Shown piece by piece: positions 54,500 to 62,932 of a stretch of 64,000 bases of DNA. The notes under the pieces were generated by a model. It was not told the origin of the DNA. It made no database searches and was given only the letters and a program-made list of their open reading frames with translations. This DNA is from Marinomonas algicola (lineage in GTDB: Bacteria > Pseudomonadota > Gammaproteobacteria > Pseudomonadales > Marinomonadaceae). Positions within the stretch are counted from its first letter, which is position 1; every line of letters begins with the position of its first letter. The translations under genes and the position numbers were made by a program. The DNA is taken from the NCBI RefSeq assembly GCF_014805825.1, contig NZ_CP061941.1:2294001-2358000 (forward strand). Reading direction: 5' to 3'.

Positions 54500-56053
54500 C
54501 TACTCCGTGTCAGCGTCAAAATAGTCAGTGACCATGAATTTCACACTGCTTTCCCGCGTAATCTCAAGCTGAATATCTCTACCAATTGACAATTCATCCA
54601 GCGTCAACCAATCAGCTAACTCAAAGTCCATCGTCATCTTTGGCCATTTCCAATCAGTAATAGCATCATGATTCACATTCACCATCCGCATTGTCGCATC
54701 AATACGATTAATGCGTGCAGCTACCCAAACATTGTTGGTAGGTTCTGCTGCTGACATTGCATTACTAGACATTGATGTCTTAGTCGTTTCAGTGCTGCTG
54801 GCAGGCATTGACACCTGCTTACTGCCTATATTCAAGCGTTTGAAATCCGAGCTTTTGCTGGATTCAGAATCCAACAAAAACTGCGCCGATGTAACGACCT
54901 CGTCACCCAGCACCAAGCCATCTAAAATTTCCACGTAGTCATCGCCGAACGCACCGGTTTCGACTGCAATCGATTTATAACGCCCTTCTCCCAATGCCAG
55001 TACCACGCGGTTTTGCTCACCGCCGCGAATTAGAGCTTCTTTTGGAATCAATCGTTTTTTACCTGGCTCCGTGGTTTCAATACGAACATGGGCAAACATA
55101 TCTGGCTTCAAAAGTTGCTCAGTGTTATCTAAACGAATGCGAACACGCAAAGTGCGGTTTTTCGCATTTAGAGTCGGATAAATAAAATCCACATTACTGG
55201 CAAAGTTTTCCCCCGGTAGAGAGTCCATAACAGCCTCAACCGGTTGCCCCACCGCGACAAGATGCGCTTGTCGTTCAAACACTTCAGCATCCAACCACAC
55301 CTCACTCAAATCCGCGATCGACATCAAAGTTGTGCCTGGCTTAATGTAGAAACCATCTTGAATTCCAAGGTTGTCAATAACGCCGCTTTGTGGCGCAAAA
55401 AATCGCACTGTTTGAGACACTTTGCGCTTTGTCTTTAACGCTTGGATAAAACTGCTCGACACTTGCAGAGCTTTTAGCCTTTCTTCACCCGCGTTGATCA
55501 TGCGCTGGTCTTTGCGCGCTAACGCAAAGACAAATTCTTCCTGCGCATTCACTAAGGTTGGTGAATACAAATCGAACAAAGGCTGACCTTTTTCAACTGA
55601 ATCACCATTGAATTTAATAAAGCTCTTTTCGATCCAACCTTCGACACGAGGGTGAATATGAACAATCTTGTCTTCGTTGTAAGCCAAATAGCCCACCGTA
55701 CGAATATCTGGTTTCAGCACGCCTTCAAACACTTTTCCTGTTCGCACGCCAAGGTTATTGACGACTTCAGGCGAGATGCTTACAGTACCAGCGCCCTGAT
55801 TATTGGAACCTTGGTCATCACCATAAAAAGGGATTAAATCCATTCCCATAGGAGATTGTCCCGGCTTGTCACGACGGTAATTTGGGTCCATTGGCGCCAC
55901 CCAATATAAAGGTGCTTTTTCATCTTTCGTGACTGATGCACCAGCATTCATTTCCCCGTTCATAGCATTAAATGCTTGAAGACCAAAGTGATAACCCGTA
56001 GCCGAAAGAACGCCACCTAGTACAAATACACCGATATACCCGATTACTTTCAT
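54500..56053 (-). CDS. cusB: CusB periplasmic adaptor with fused CusF-like domain
   Basis: 517 residues. An N-terminal membrane anchor, then a degenerate heavy-metal segment (YWVAPMDPNYRRDKPGQSPMGMDLIPF) with Cys replaced, then the barrel-sandwich and beta-barrel domains of membrane fusion proteins. The C-terminal 85 residues or so (WVAARINRIDATMRMVNVNHDAI, WKWPKMTMDF) carry the Trp and Met pattern of CusF, the periplasmic copper chaperone, as a fused domain. It bridges CusA and CusC. The start overlaps the cusC stop (ATGA type). Confidence 0.93.
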   Translation of the reverse strand: MKVIGYIGVFVLGGVLSATGYHFGLQAFNAMNGEMNAGASVTKDEKAPLYWVAPMDPNYRRDKPGQSPMGMDLIPFYGDDQGSNNQGAGTVSISPEVVNNLGVRTGKVFEGVLKPDIRTVGYLAYNEDKIVHIHPRVEGWIEKSFIKFNGDSVEKGQPLFDLYSPTLVNAQEEFVFALARKDQRMINAGEERLKALQVSSSFIQALKTKRKVSQTVRFFAPQSGVIDNLGIQDGFYIKPGTTLMSIADLSEVWLDAEVFERQAHLVAVGQPVEAVMDSLPGENFASNVDFIYPTLNAKNRTLRVRIRLDNTEQLLKPDMFAHVRIETTEPGKKRLIPKEALIRGGEQNRVVLALGEGRYKSIAVETGAFGDDYVEILDGLVLGDEVVTSAQFLLDSESSKSSDFKRLNIGSKQVSMPASSTETTKTSMSSNAMSAAEPTNNVWVAARINRIDATMRMVNVNHDAITDWKWPKMTMDFELADWLTLDELSIGRDIQLEITRESSVKFMVTDYFDADTE

Positions 56054-57438
56054 TTGAGTTTCACCTCTTCACTTTGTGCCATTACATAATTCAATTCGGC
56101 TAAGCGCTTGAAGCGCTCGATACGAATATTTAATAATTCAATATGTGCATTTAATGTAGCGATGCGCGCCTGAACTACATCCGAGAAAACACCATCATTG
56201 CTGGTATAAGCATTCAACATGGCTTGCGCACTTTCTCTGTAACTAGGAAGTAACTTGGTTTGATAAAGACGAATTCGTTGATCTAGCAAGTTAATATCAG
56301 ATGTCAGAACACGATATTTCGCCATGAGTTCATTCAGCACAAGCTGCTTTTCAGAAAGAAAAGACTCGACTTGTAAGGTCGCGGCTTTCACCTGAGCATC
56401 CTGTCGACTAGACGAAAAGATTGGCACGCTGACACTCACCGCAATCGACGCCAGATCGGCTCGATCTTTGCCGCTTAGATCATCGCCGCGATAACCGTAA
56501 CCCAAGGTAACGCCCCATTCTGGTTTGTACTTTTGCTCGGCAATCGATTTATCTATCTGCGCGGTATTGGATTGAACATCGACAATTCGAACCAACGGAT
56601 GCAGGCTCAGGCGAGCCGCCAATGCCAATGAATTCGATGAAAGCGACGAAAGGATATTAGACGGGGTTACCTTAATGGGTTCACCCGTTGTTTTCAGGGT
56701 GATATCTTGATCAGCTGTGTTCTGATCAACCATGGTAGGAAGAATATATTGGGACAATTTTTTCAGTGCATTTTCTTTCGCTTGGCGAAGCTGCGTAAGG
56801 CGATGATCTAACTTAATCAACTCCAGTTCAGAGCGAACTAAATCTTGCTGTTTAGCTCGCCCGTACGCCGAGCTATAACTACTTTCCACTACCTCATGAA
56901 GTTGTTCGAACAAGGTTCTATTTTGCTTCACGAGTTTGAAACTTTCTTCGTAGCTGTAGGCTGTTAGCCAAAGATTTGACACTTCCATTGCCAGCATTGC
57001 ACGACGATTATCTCGCATCAAGGGCATTTGATCGCCTTGAACGGCGTACTTTTCCCCTGTTAAACGTAAGGTATCGCCCGCCGGAAACATCTGAGATACC
57101 GACACGCTAAATTGCGTCATCGCTTCTTGGTTAAAATCAAAGCTGTCAGTTGGCATATTCAATAAACCAACATTGATTTTTGGATCAGGCAATGCCGTCA
57201 CGCCTTGGCTTAAGGCACGAATGGCATTCTCTTTTTGTTGATTGGAAGTCAACCAATCATCTTGATTGATGGCTTTTTCCACCGCTTGTTGCAGGCTTAA
57301 CACTTCTGCGCTCGCAACAAAGGGCAGTAACGACAATAGGAAAACGGAGGCAATACGATTCGTTTTACCGATTAAAAATTGACGGCAATAGACACTCTGT
57401 AATACATAACAGAATGCCAAAAAGTTGTTTTTGGCCAT
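56050..57438 (-). CDS. cusC: TolC-family outer membrane protein (CusC)
   Basis: 462 residues as read from 57438; the signal peptide core is FLLSLLPFVASAEV near residues 33-46, so the true start may be a later codon. The rest is helical with the TolC-family repeats (LSLQQAVEKAINQDDWL, MLNAYTSNDGVFSDVVQARIATLNAHIELLNI). It forms the outer-membrane channel of the Cus efflux complex. Located between a metal-binding small protein and cusB. Confidence 0.9.
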   Translation of the reverse strand: MAKNNFLAFCYVLQSVYCRQFLIGKTNRIASVFLLSLLPFVASAEVLSLQQAVEKAINQDDWLTSNQQKENAIRALSQGVTALPDPKINVGLLNMPTDSFDFNQEAMTQFSVSVSQMFPAGDTLRLTGEKYAVQGDQMPLMRDNRRAMLAMEVSNLWLTAYSYEESFKLVKQNRTLFEQLHEVVESSYSSAYGRAKQQDLVRSELELIKLDHRLTQLRQAKENALKKLSQYILPTMVDQNTADQDITLKTTGEPIKVTPSNILSSLSSNSLALAARLSLHPLVRIVDVQSNTAQIDKSIAEQKYKPEWGVTLGYGYRGDDLSGKDRADLASIAVSVSVPIFSSSRQDAQVKAATLQVESFLSEKQLVLNELMAKYRVLTSDINLLDQRIRLYQTKLLPSYRESAQAMLNAYTSNDGVFSDVVQARIATLNAHIELLNIRIERFKRLAELNYVMAQSEEVKLK

Positions 57439-57509
57439 TGGCTAAGGTACTCATTTTTTAAATTCATAAAATCTCAACGCAAATGAAAGCGATGAGTGAA
57501 ACTGCGAAT

Positions 57510-57983
57510 TTAAGAAATGACTATAGGAGGGAAATAAGGTGTATTTGGGTGGGTAGAAACGTAGAATTCAGACAACAGAGTCGTGTGAACAGAAGAAATA
57601 TTGTCGGAATCAGAATGATAGCTGACCAGTAAGCCTGAAAAGCTACTGCAATGATTGTCCATACAATTTTGGTGATTGTGCTCTGATGTCAGACTAGAAC
57701 ATTCGTCCATCGAAGCGGACATACAAGAGACCCCCTTATCAGGAGACATATCATGATCCGATAATTCTGACGTGTCATGCATTTCCATAGACATCATATT
57801 CGAGGAAGGTGACATCATACTGTTCGTTGCCATTGCCATCGAAAATAACGATAGCAAAAACAGCAACAAACACACGAAACCGTGTTTTCTCGCTGAAATA
57901 CTAACTTTATTTAAAAATAATGCAGGCATGTACAATGTACTCAACTTTGAATACACCAGACTATATGCAAGTAAATAGCGCAA
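57510..57983 (-). CDS. Met/His/Cys-rich protein at the head of the copper operon
   Basis: 157 residues if started at 57983; a start around residue 14-20 is also possible. A membrane or signal segment (GFVCLLLFLLSLFSMAMA) is followed by a Met/His/Asp/Cys-rich stretch: MMSPSSNMMSMEMHD, SDHDMSPDKGVSCMSAS and HNHQNCMDNHCSSF. I do not recognise the family (it resembles DUF2946-type proteins found beside copper genes). The composition suggests periplasmic copper binding. It starts the block of same-strand copper genes. Confidence 0.75.
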   Translation of the reverse strand: MRYLLAYSLVYSKLSTLYMPALFLNKVSISARKHGFVCLLLFLLSLFSMAMATNSMMSPSSNMMSMEMHDTSELSDHDMSPDKGVSCMSASMDECSSLTSEHNHQNCMDNHCSSFSGLLVSYHSDSDNISSVHTTLLSEFYVSTHPNTPYFPPIVIS

Positions 57984-58294
57984 TGCAACTTGAAATAATT
58001 AATTTAAGCTAGAAAAAATTATAATCCTAGTTAATTTTTTTGATACAGATCTGCTTTAACTATTCAAGTTTTGTATACCCAGCCAGCCTACTTCGCCTTC
58101 ATTTGACTATTTCTGTTGTGAAGTACCCAAGAAGTCAGAAACTATAGATATAACATTCTGGACTTCCCAGATGTTACTAGACCTATTAACGTTAGAACCT
58201 AGTTAAATAGTGGTGTTCCAAATTACTTATACCTCCATGCAGCACTGGCACTGGTATTGATTCAAATGAAAAAAGCCAAGAGGAAGCATAACAA
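57984..58294. other. Noncoding region between the copper block and the umuC fragment
   Basis: About 310 bp, AT-rich. It should hold the promoter of the copper block. No CueR-type or CusR-type box could be identified by eye, and no regulator gene is present in the block. A 25-bp segment at 58158-58182 repeats, inverted, 32174-32198 (23 of 25 bases). Confidence 0.5.
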
Positions 58295-59132
58295 TTAATA
58301 CACGTTGGGTAAGTCCTCCCACTTCGTCGTATACGCAGGCGATAGATGGTCTCGCTTCATGGACCATTGTGGTGATACGCCTTGTGAGGCGAAGAAGATG
58401 TTGCCGAGGCCGCTTTGGTTGATGTTATCCACTACGGTCATTAAGGCTTTTGAATTGACCTTATTATTGTCGACTCGGAATAAGTCTTGTTGAAACACAC
58501 CGTGTTCGTAGAAATCAGCCAGCATGACACCGGCTTTCATGTATCGATAGCCAGCACGCCAAATACGTCTAAATATCACTTTGGTAACTTCCAATAAATC
58601 TCGCGTATCATCCGTTGGGTTGGGCAGTTCGACTGATAAAGTTTTCGAATAGAAAGGTTCGTTTTTAATATGTGGGCTAGTACGGATAAACACACTCACG
58701 ACTCTACAAAGGCGTTTTTCCCCTCGTAACTTCTCTGCCGCGCGGGTTGTGTATTTAGCAATCACTTCTCTTAATTCTTGTTTCTCTGTCACCTTATGCC
58801 CAAACGATCGACTACAAATAATCTGCTGCTTTGTTGGTCTTATGCACTCCAGGTCTAAACAAGACACACCATTTAACTCACGAATCGTTCGCTCCAACAC
58901 CACAGAAAACTCGCTCCGCATCGCCTTTGCATCCGCGTTAGCAAGATCCAACGCCGTATGGATCCCCCTCGCCTTTAGCTTTGCTGTAGTTCGACGACCG
59001 ACACCCCACACATCACCCACTTCCGCCAAAGCCAGCAAGCGCTTTTGTCTATCAGGGTCCATCAAATCCACCACCGAACCGGTTGCCGGATACTTCTTCG
59101 CCGCATGGTTGGCCAACTTAGCCAAAGTCTTA
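58295..59132 (-). pseudogene. umuC fragment truncated by an IS5-family element
   Basis: The sequence matches the intact umuC at 36128 nearly codon for codon from residue 144 or so (KTLAKLANHAAKKYPATG) to the end, with few substitutions (DP for EP, VIFRRI for VIFRGI). The first 140 or so codons with both catalytic acids are missing; the break falls at the left end of the IS5 element (59133). The fragment cannot encode a polymerase. Confidence 0.93.
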
Positions 59133-60318
59133 GGGAATGTGCGATTAAGTCAGATTATTAGCACTAAGTCGCAGCTGGCCTGATTCGCTCTTTAATTCAC
59201 TAAAAACCTCGGTTTTTAGTGTGTCTATTCCCTAGTTGGAGGCTTAAAAGCTCCAACTGCCGTCATCAAGACGGATTAACCCCGTGCAGACCTGATCATC
59301 TGATCCACTCGCAATATGTTTCCCAGTGCAAACAGCACCGCGAGCTTATTATCATTTTTTGATAGACCATTATAGACCACTTTGCGGAAGCCAAACTGGC
59401 ACTTCAGTATCCGAAACGGATGCTCTACTTTTGCTCTGATGCTCGCTTTTATGTACTCAGTGTTAATGGACTTTTTATTAATACGGGGATGCTTCTTCCA
59501 TTCCCGAACCTTGCTTGGCATCTCCGCAATCAACCAGTCCAACGTCTTATTCTTGGTTTCCTCACGTTTTTCTACGCCACGGTAGCCTGAGTCAGCAGAG
59601 ACAAACGTCTCATCGCCATGCATGAGCTCAGTGATCTGGTTTAGGTCATGTTCATTGGCAGAAGTGGTGGTGAAACTATGCACCAAGCCACGTTTAGCAT
59701 CGACTCCAATATGTGCTTTTAATCCAAAGAACCATTGGTTTCCCTTCTTAGTTTGGTGCATTTTTGGATCACGTGATTTGGCTTTATTTTTGGTCGAGCT
59801 AGCGGCTTCAATAATAGTCGCGTCAACGATGGTGCCTTCTTTGAAGTAAATACCTGAGTCTGATAGCCACTTGTGGACTTCTTTAAATAGTTTTCGTCCA
59901 AGCTTATGCTTTTCCAGTAAATGCCTGAAATTCATAATAGTTGTGTGATCAGGTATCGCACCTTCTAAGGATAATCCAGCAAAAAGCCGCATAGAGGTAA
60001 TCTCATAAAGAGCGTCTTCCATTGCAGGGTCTCCCATGTTGTACCAGTTCTGCATAAAGTGAATGCGCAACATGGTAGACAAAGGATATGGGCGACGTCC
60101 GTTACCTGCTTTTGGATAGAAGGGTTCCATTTGGGCTTCAAGCTGCTGCCAAGGAATCAATTCATCCATGCGACCAAGAAAGAGTTCTTTGCGAGTCTTG
60201 CGGCGTTTGCTGGTAAATTCGGTGTCGGCGAAGGAAAGCTGGTTCATGATCGATAGGCGTCGTAGTTGTCTTAAGTCGGCGAGATTATCTCATGTTACCG
60301 ACTTAATCGCATGTTCCC
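59133..60318 (-). mobile_element. IS5-family insertion sequence
   Basis: 1186 bp. The left end GGGAATGTGCGATTAAGTCA and the right end, read on the minus strand, GGGAACATGCGATTAAGTCG form imperfect inverted repeats. One transposase gene fills it. The flanks (TTAG left, AAAG right) do not form a target duplication, and the two sides belong to different genes (umuC and fic). Confidence 0.9.
59276..60247 (-). CDS. IS5-family transposase
   Basis: 323 residues. DDE residues can be placed: Asp in GTIVDATIIEAASS, Asp in FVSADSGYRGVEKRE and Glu in RAKVEHPFRILKCQFGF. The N-terminal DUF772-type segment reads RPYPLSTMLRIHFMQNWYNMGDPAMEDALYEI. Full length, no frameshift, so probably functional. It lies within the 59133-60318 element, 29 bp before the left inverted repeat ends. 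Confidence 0.95.
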   Translation of the reverse strand: MNQLSFADTEFTSKRRKTRKELFLGRMDELIPWQQLEAQMEPFYPKAGNGRRPYPLSTMLRIHFMQNWYNMGDPAMEDALYEITSMRLFAGLSLEGAIPDHTTIMNFRHLLEKHKLGRKLFKEVHKWLSDSGIYFKEGTIVDATIIEAASSTKNKAKSRDPKMHQTKKGNQWFFGLKAHIGVDAKRGLVHSFTTTSANEHDLNQITELMHGDETFVSADSGYRGVEKREETKNKTLDWLIAEMPSKVREWKKHPRINKKSINTEYIKASIRAKVEHPFRILKCQFGFRKVVYNGLSKNDNKLAVLFALGNILRVDQMIRSARG

Positions 60319-60429
60319 AAAGTCAGTAAGCCGACAGCAACGCGCCATTTAGCGATTTTAGTTGAACAAGGTTGTTTGGTTCGGTCTGCATCTGGCGGAC
60401 GCAGTACTCGGTATTTGCTCGCTCAGTAA
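60319..60429 (+). pseudogene. Fic-family protein, C-terminal end only
   Basis: 36 codons from the IS5 right end to a TAA: the frame reads KVSKPTATRHLAILVEQGCL then SASGGRSTRYLLAQ, which matches the C-terminal winged helix of DUF4172-type Fic proteins (S-x-ATATR-L-LVE-GxL ... GRSTRY). The rest of the gene is absent. The corresponding N-terminal piece is at 46342-46545 on the same strand. Confidence 0.75.
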
Positions 60430-60485
60430 AAACGGAGTCTATGACTGTCTGTTCTACGACTTCCTAAACTTAACAAATAAGGAAT

Positions 60486-60662
60486 ATGATTTTGGAGTTC
60501 AAAATAAAAACGCTAGCATCTCAATCACAACTTGACCTCATCAACAGTCTATTTCCGAGCTTAGACATCATGTCTTCAACAGATTATCTATCTATTGTTC
60601 GTTCCGGTGTTAGTGGAGAAAAGTTGCAAGCTATCGTTAAGATGGCAGGTGAAAAGAGCTGA
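60486..60662 (+). pseudogene. ParS/MbcA-like antitoxin, N-terminal fragment
   Basis: 58 codons with ATG at 60486 and an AAGGAAT ribosome site. The end, STDYLSIVRSGVSGEKLQAIVKMAGEKS, resembles the N-terminal helix region of Xre/MbcA/ParS antitoxins. The frame stops there, without the HTH and toxin-binding parts. It could be a short real gene, but a truncated antitoxin is more likely. Confidence 0.5.
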
Positions 60663-60719
60663 TTCCTCACGCAATCGGAAAAAACACCTCATTTTTATCT
60701 ATTATTATATAGCTATGAG

Positions 60720-60989
60720 ATGCCTACAAAAGTGGGTCCATACCAGATCTCAAGGGACACACTCTGGTTATCTAGTGTGCTTAGCAACAAGCAACGTGTT
60801 GGTGGCAACTACGCATGGCAACAGCGCATTATCAAACCTGCACGACGCATTATTGATATCGAAATTCGAGCACGAAAATCAGCCCAAACTAAAGGTAAAG
60901 GTAAAGGTAAAGAAGCAGAAGTTGAGCAAGCGGTGCCTTCAACCGATGACGATATCACTGAAGAGGAAACAGATAACCCCGCCAACTAG
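60720..60989 (+). CDS. Hypothetical protein with Lys-Gly repeat and acidic tail
   Basis: 89 residues, not recognised. A basic core (YAWQQRIIKPARRIIDIEIRARKSAQ) is followed by KGKGKGKE, encoded by a short AAAGGT tandem repeat at 60891-60912, and an acidic tail (VPSTDDDITEEETDNPAN). The charge layout recalls the C-terminal tail of a larger nucleic-acid-binding protein, so it may be a remnant. It lies between the ParS-like fragment and hipBA. Confidence 0.5.
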   Translation: MPTKVGPYQISRDTLWLSSVLSNKQRVGGNYAWQQRIIKPARRIIDIEIRARKSAQTKGKGKGKEAEVEQAVPSTDDDITEEETDNPAN

Positions 60990-61003
60990 GCTCCCATCAA
61001 CGA

Positions 61004-61024
61004 GCCCCTCTCGAAGGGGCTTCC
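61004..61024 (+). terminator. Weak terminator-like hairpin
   Basis: AGCCCCT and AGGGGCT form a 7-bp G+C-rich stem with a 5-nt loop; only two T residues follow. It would close the upstream small gene. Confidence 0.4.
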
Positions 61025-61109
61025 AACAAACTACATAAAGTCCCAAAATGGTTACTCTAATAGATTAAAAGTCATTTAATGTCACCAAAAAAGAACACTA
61101 AAGAATAAT

Positions 61110-61144
61110 TTGACAATATTACCTTAAAGTTCTAGATTAAGAAC
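61110..61144 (+). promoter_or_regulatory. hipBA promoter with overlapping operator
   Basis: TTGACA at 61110-61115 and TAGATT at 61133-61138, spaced by 17 bp. GTTCT-N6-AGAAC (61129-61144) overlaps the -10 box and is the probable HipB binding site; another AGAAC lies near 61091. Confidence 0.6.
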
Positions 61145-61191
61145 ATTAGGTAGGAATATATCGCATAGTGTAACCAAATAAGGACTTTATA

Positions 61192-61515
61192 ATGAAAGTC
61201 GCGACAGCTACAGCATTAGCAGAAGAGATCGGCGACAGATTGAAGCAAGCTCGACTAAATCGAGACCTAACACAATCTGAAGTGGCGGAGCTTGCTGGCA
61301 TTGCCCGCAAAACGGTTTTAAATGCAGAAAAGGGAAAAGTTCAGCTCGACATCATGATTGCTATATTAATGGCATTAGACCTCACGCAACAGATTGATCT
61401 ATTTCTCCCTAAACAAGAAATTTCTCCCTTACAGTTAGCCAAACTGCAAGGAAAGAAAAGGCAGAGAGCCTCTGGCCAGCGCAGTAACAAAGATGAGGAA
61501 ACACTAGAATGGTAA
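61192..61515 (+). CDS. hipB: HipB-type antitoxin (XRE family)
   Basis: 107 residues with a central Cro/CI helix-turn-helix: IGDRLKQARLNRDLTQSEVAELAGIARKTVLNAEKGKVQLDIMIAILMALDL. The C-terminal tail is basic (GKKRQRASGQRSNKDEE). It overlaps hipA by 7 bp. HipB neutralises the HipA kinase and represses the operon through palindromic sites. Confidence 0.92.
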   Translation: MKVATATALAEEIGDRLKQARLNRDLTQSEVAELAGIARKTVLNAEKGKVQLDIMIAILMALDLTQQIDLFLPKQEISPLQLAKLQGKKRQRASGQRSNKDEETLEW

Positions 61516-62825
61516 TGGAAGTCATTAAAATAACATACCAAGACGATGTTGTTGGTGCGGTGAGTTTTGACACTGAAAAGGGACTTGGGTCATTTGAATA
61601 TGATCCAGGCTTCATAAAAAAAGGGATAGAGCTGTCCCCGATCAAAATGCCATTATCGAATCGCATTTATAGCTTTCCCGAACTGGATTTCAATACCTTT
61701 AAAGGACTACCGGGTTTAATAGCTGACTCCTTACCGGATGATTTTGGTAACGCAGTTCTCAACGCATGGGTTGCAGGTCAAGGTCGTTCACCGAGTGACA
61801 TTACACCACTTCAACGCCTCCAATATACGGGAAAGCGAGGCATGGGAGCTCTTGAGTATGCGCCAGCTACAAAGTTACGAAGTTTAAATGCTTCACAACA
61901 AGTAGAAATCCAATCGCTCGTTTCAATTGCACAAGAAATCTTAGATTCACGAGGTCATTTTGAAGTAGAACTCAAACAAAATGACCAAGACGATAAAGAA
62001 GCAATGATGTCTTTATTATCTGTTGGCATGAGTGCGGGAGGAGCACGGCCGAAAGCCGTATTGGCATTTAATGAAGATTTTACTCAAGTCCGCTCCGGCC
62101 AAACCAAAGTGCCAGTTGGTTTTACTCATTATTTGATGAAATTTGACGGCGTTAGTGAGCATAACAAAAATCAAGAAACCTTCGGTGACCCATTAGGCTA
62201 TGGAGCAATGGAGTTTGTTTATCATCTAATGGCTAACAAATGCGGTGTCGATATGATGCCATGCCGCTTACTCCATGAAGGCAATCGACGCCACTTTATT
62301 ACACAACGGTTTGATCGAATTAAAAACAGCAAGGTACACGTACAAACGCTAAACGGGCTTGCCCACGTTGATTATAAAAAGCCGGGGGCATTTTCTTACG
62401 CAGAGTTATTTGGCATTGCCAGACAGTTGAAGCTTTCTGCTGTTGAAGCTGAGCAGCTATTCAAGCGCATGACATTTAATATCATTGCTCGAAATCATGA
62501 CGACCACTCAAAGAACTTTGCCTTTATTCTGAAAAAAGACAAATGGTCTCTCGCACCAGCTTATGATTTAGCTTATAGCTATAAACCAGGCAGTAAATGG
62601 GTGAACAGCCATTGGATGAGCTTGAATGGTAAAAGAGATAACTTTACACGCAGTGATTTCTATAGTTTAGAGAAACTTAGCCCTGTTTTTAACAAAAAAA
62701 AGATCGACGATATTATTGATGCAACGATTGAGCACGTATCAACTTGGCGTCAGCTTGCTGAGGAATGGAATGTACCAAAAACATTGATAGATGAAATACA
62801 AGAAAACTTGCGGCTAGATATTTAG
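61509..62825 (+). CDS. hipA: HipA-type serine/threonine kinase toxin
   Basis: 438 residues, full HipA length. The N-terminal subdomain has LPDDFGNAVLNAWVAGQG and LQYTGKRGMGALEY; the nucleotide loop is SVGMSAGGARPKAVLAF; the catalytic loop is NIIARNHDDHSKNFAFIL, followed by the metal-binding APAYDLAYSY. HipA of E. coli phosphorylates GltX and induces persistence. All key residues appear present, so the pair is likely active and may stabilise the element. It starts at ATGGTAATGG inside the end of hipB. Confidence 0.94.
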   Translation: MVMEVIKITYQDDVVGAVSFDTEKGLGSFEYDPGFIKKGIELSPIKMPLSNRIYSFPELDFNTFKGLPGLIADSLPDDFGNAVLNAWVAGQGRSPSDITPLQRLQYTGKRGMGALEYAPATKLRSLNASQQVEIQSLVSIAQEILDSRGHFEVELKQNDQDDKEAMMSLLSVGMSAGGARPKAVLAFNEDFTQVRSGQTKVPVGFTHYLMKFDGVSEHNKNQETFGDPLGYGAMEFVYHLMANKCGVDMMPCRLLHEGNRRHFITQRFDRIKNSKVHVQTLNGLAHVDYKKPGAFSYAELFGIARQLKLSAVEAEQLFKRMTFNIIARNHDDHSKNFAFILKKDKWSLAPAYDLAYSYKPGSKWVNSHWMSLNGKRDNFTRSDFYSLEKLSPVFNKKKIDDIIDATIEHVSTWRQLAEEWNVPKTLIDEIQENLRLDI

Positions 62826-62859
62826 TTAGCAGTACAGTAACTATTCCTGTGAGCAAAAA

Positions 62860-62885
62860 GGATGGCCTCTTATTTCAGGCCATCC
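62860..62885 (-). terminator. Terminator for the minus-strand traN remnant
   Basis: GGATGGCCT and AGGCCATCC form a 9-bp stem; on the minus strand it is followed by TTTTTGCTC. It lies 48 bp after the traN stop and opposite the end of hipA. Confidence 0.7.
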
Positions 62886-62932
62886 CGAACCAAACAACAA
62901 TTTAGCACACACGGATACGATGAATTATCAAA

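Noticed and set aside
60891..60912. Regulatory tandem repeat AAAGGT
   Set aside because: Only about 3-4 units, inside a reading frame as KGKGKGK; too short to call a functional repeat.
60595..61038. 147-residue frame overlapping 60720-60989
   Set aside because: The start lies inside the ParS-like fragment and the sequence is low-complexity in that frame (KVKVKVKKQK). The alternative frame at 60720 has a more protein-like composition, although neither is certain.
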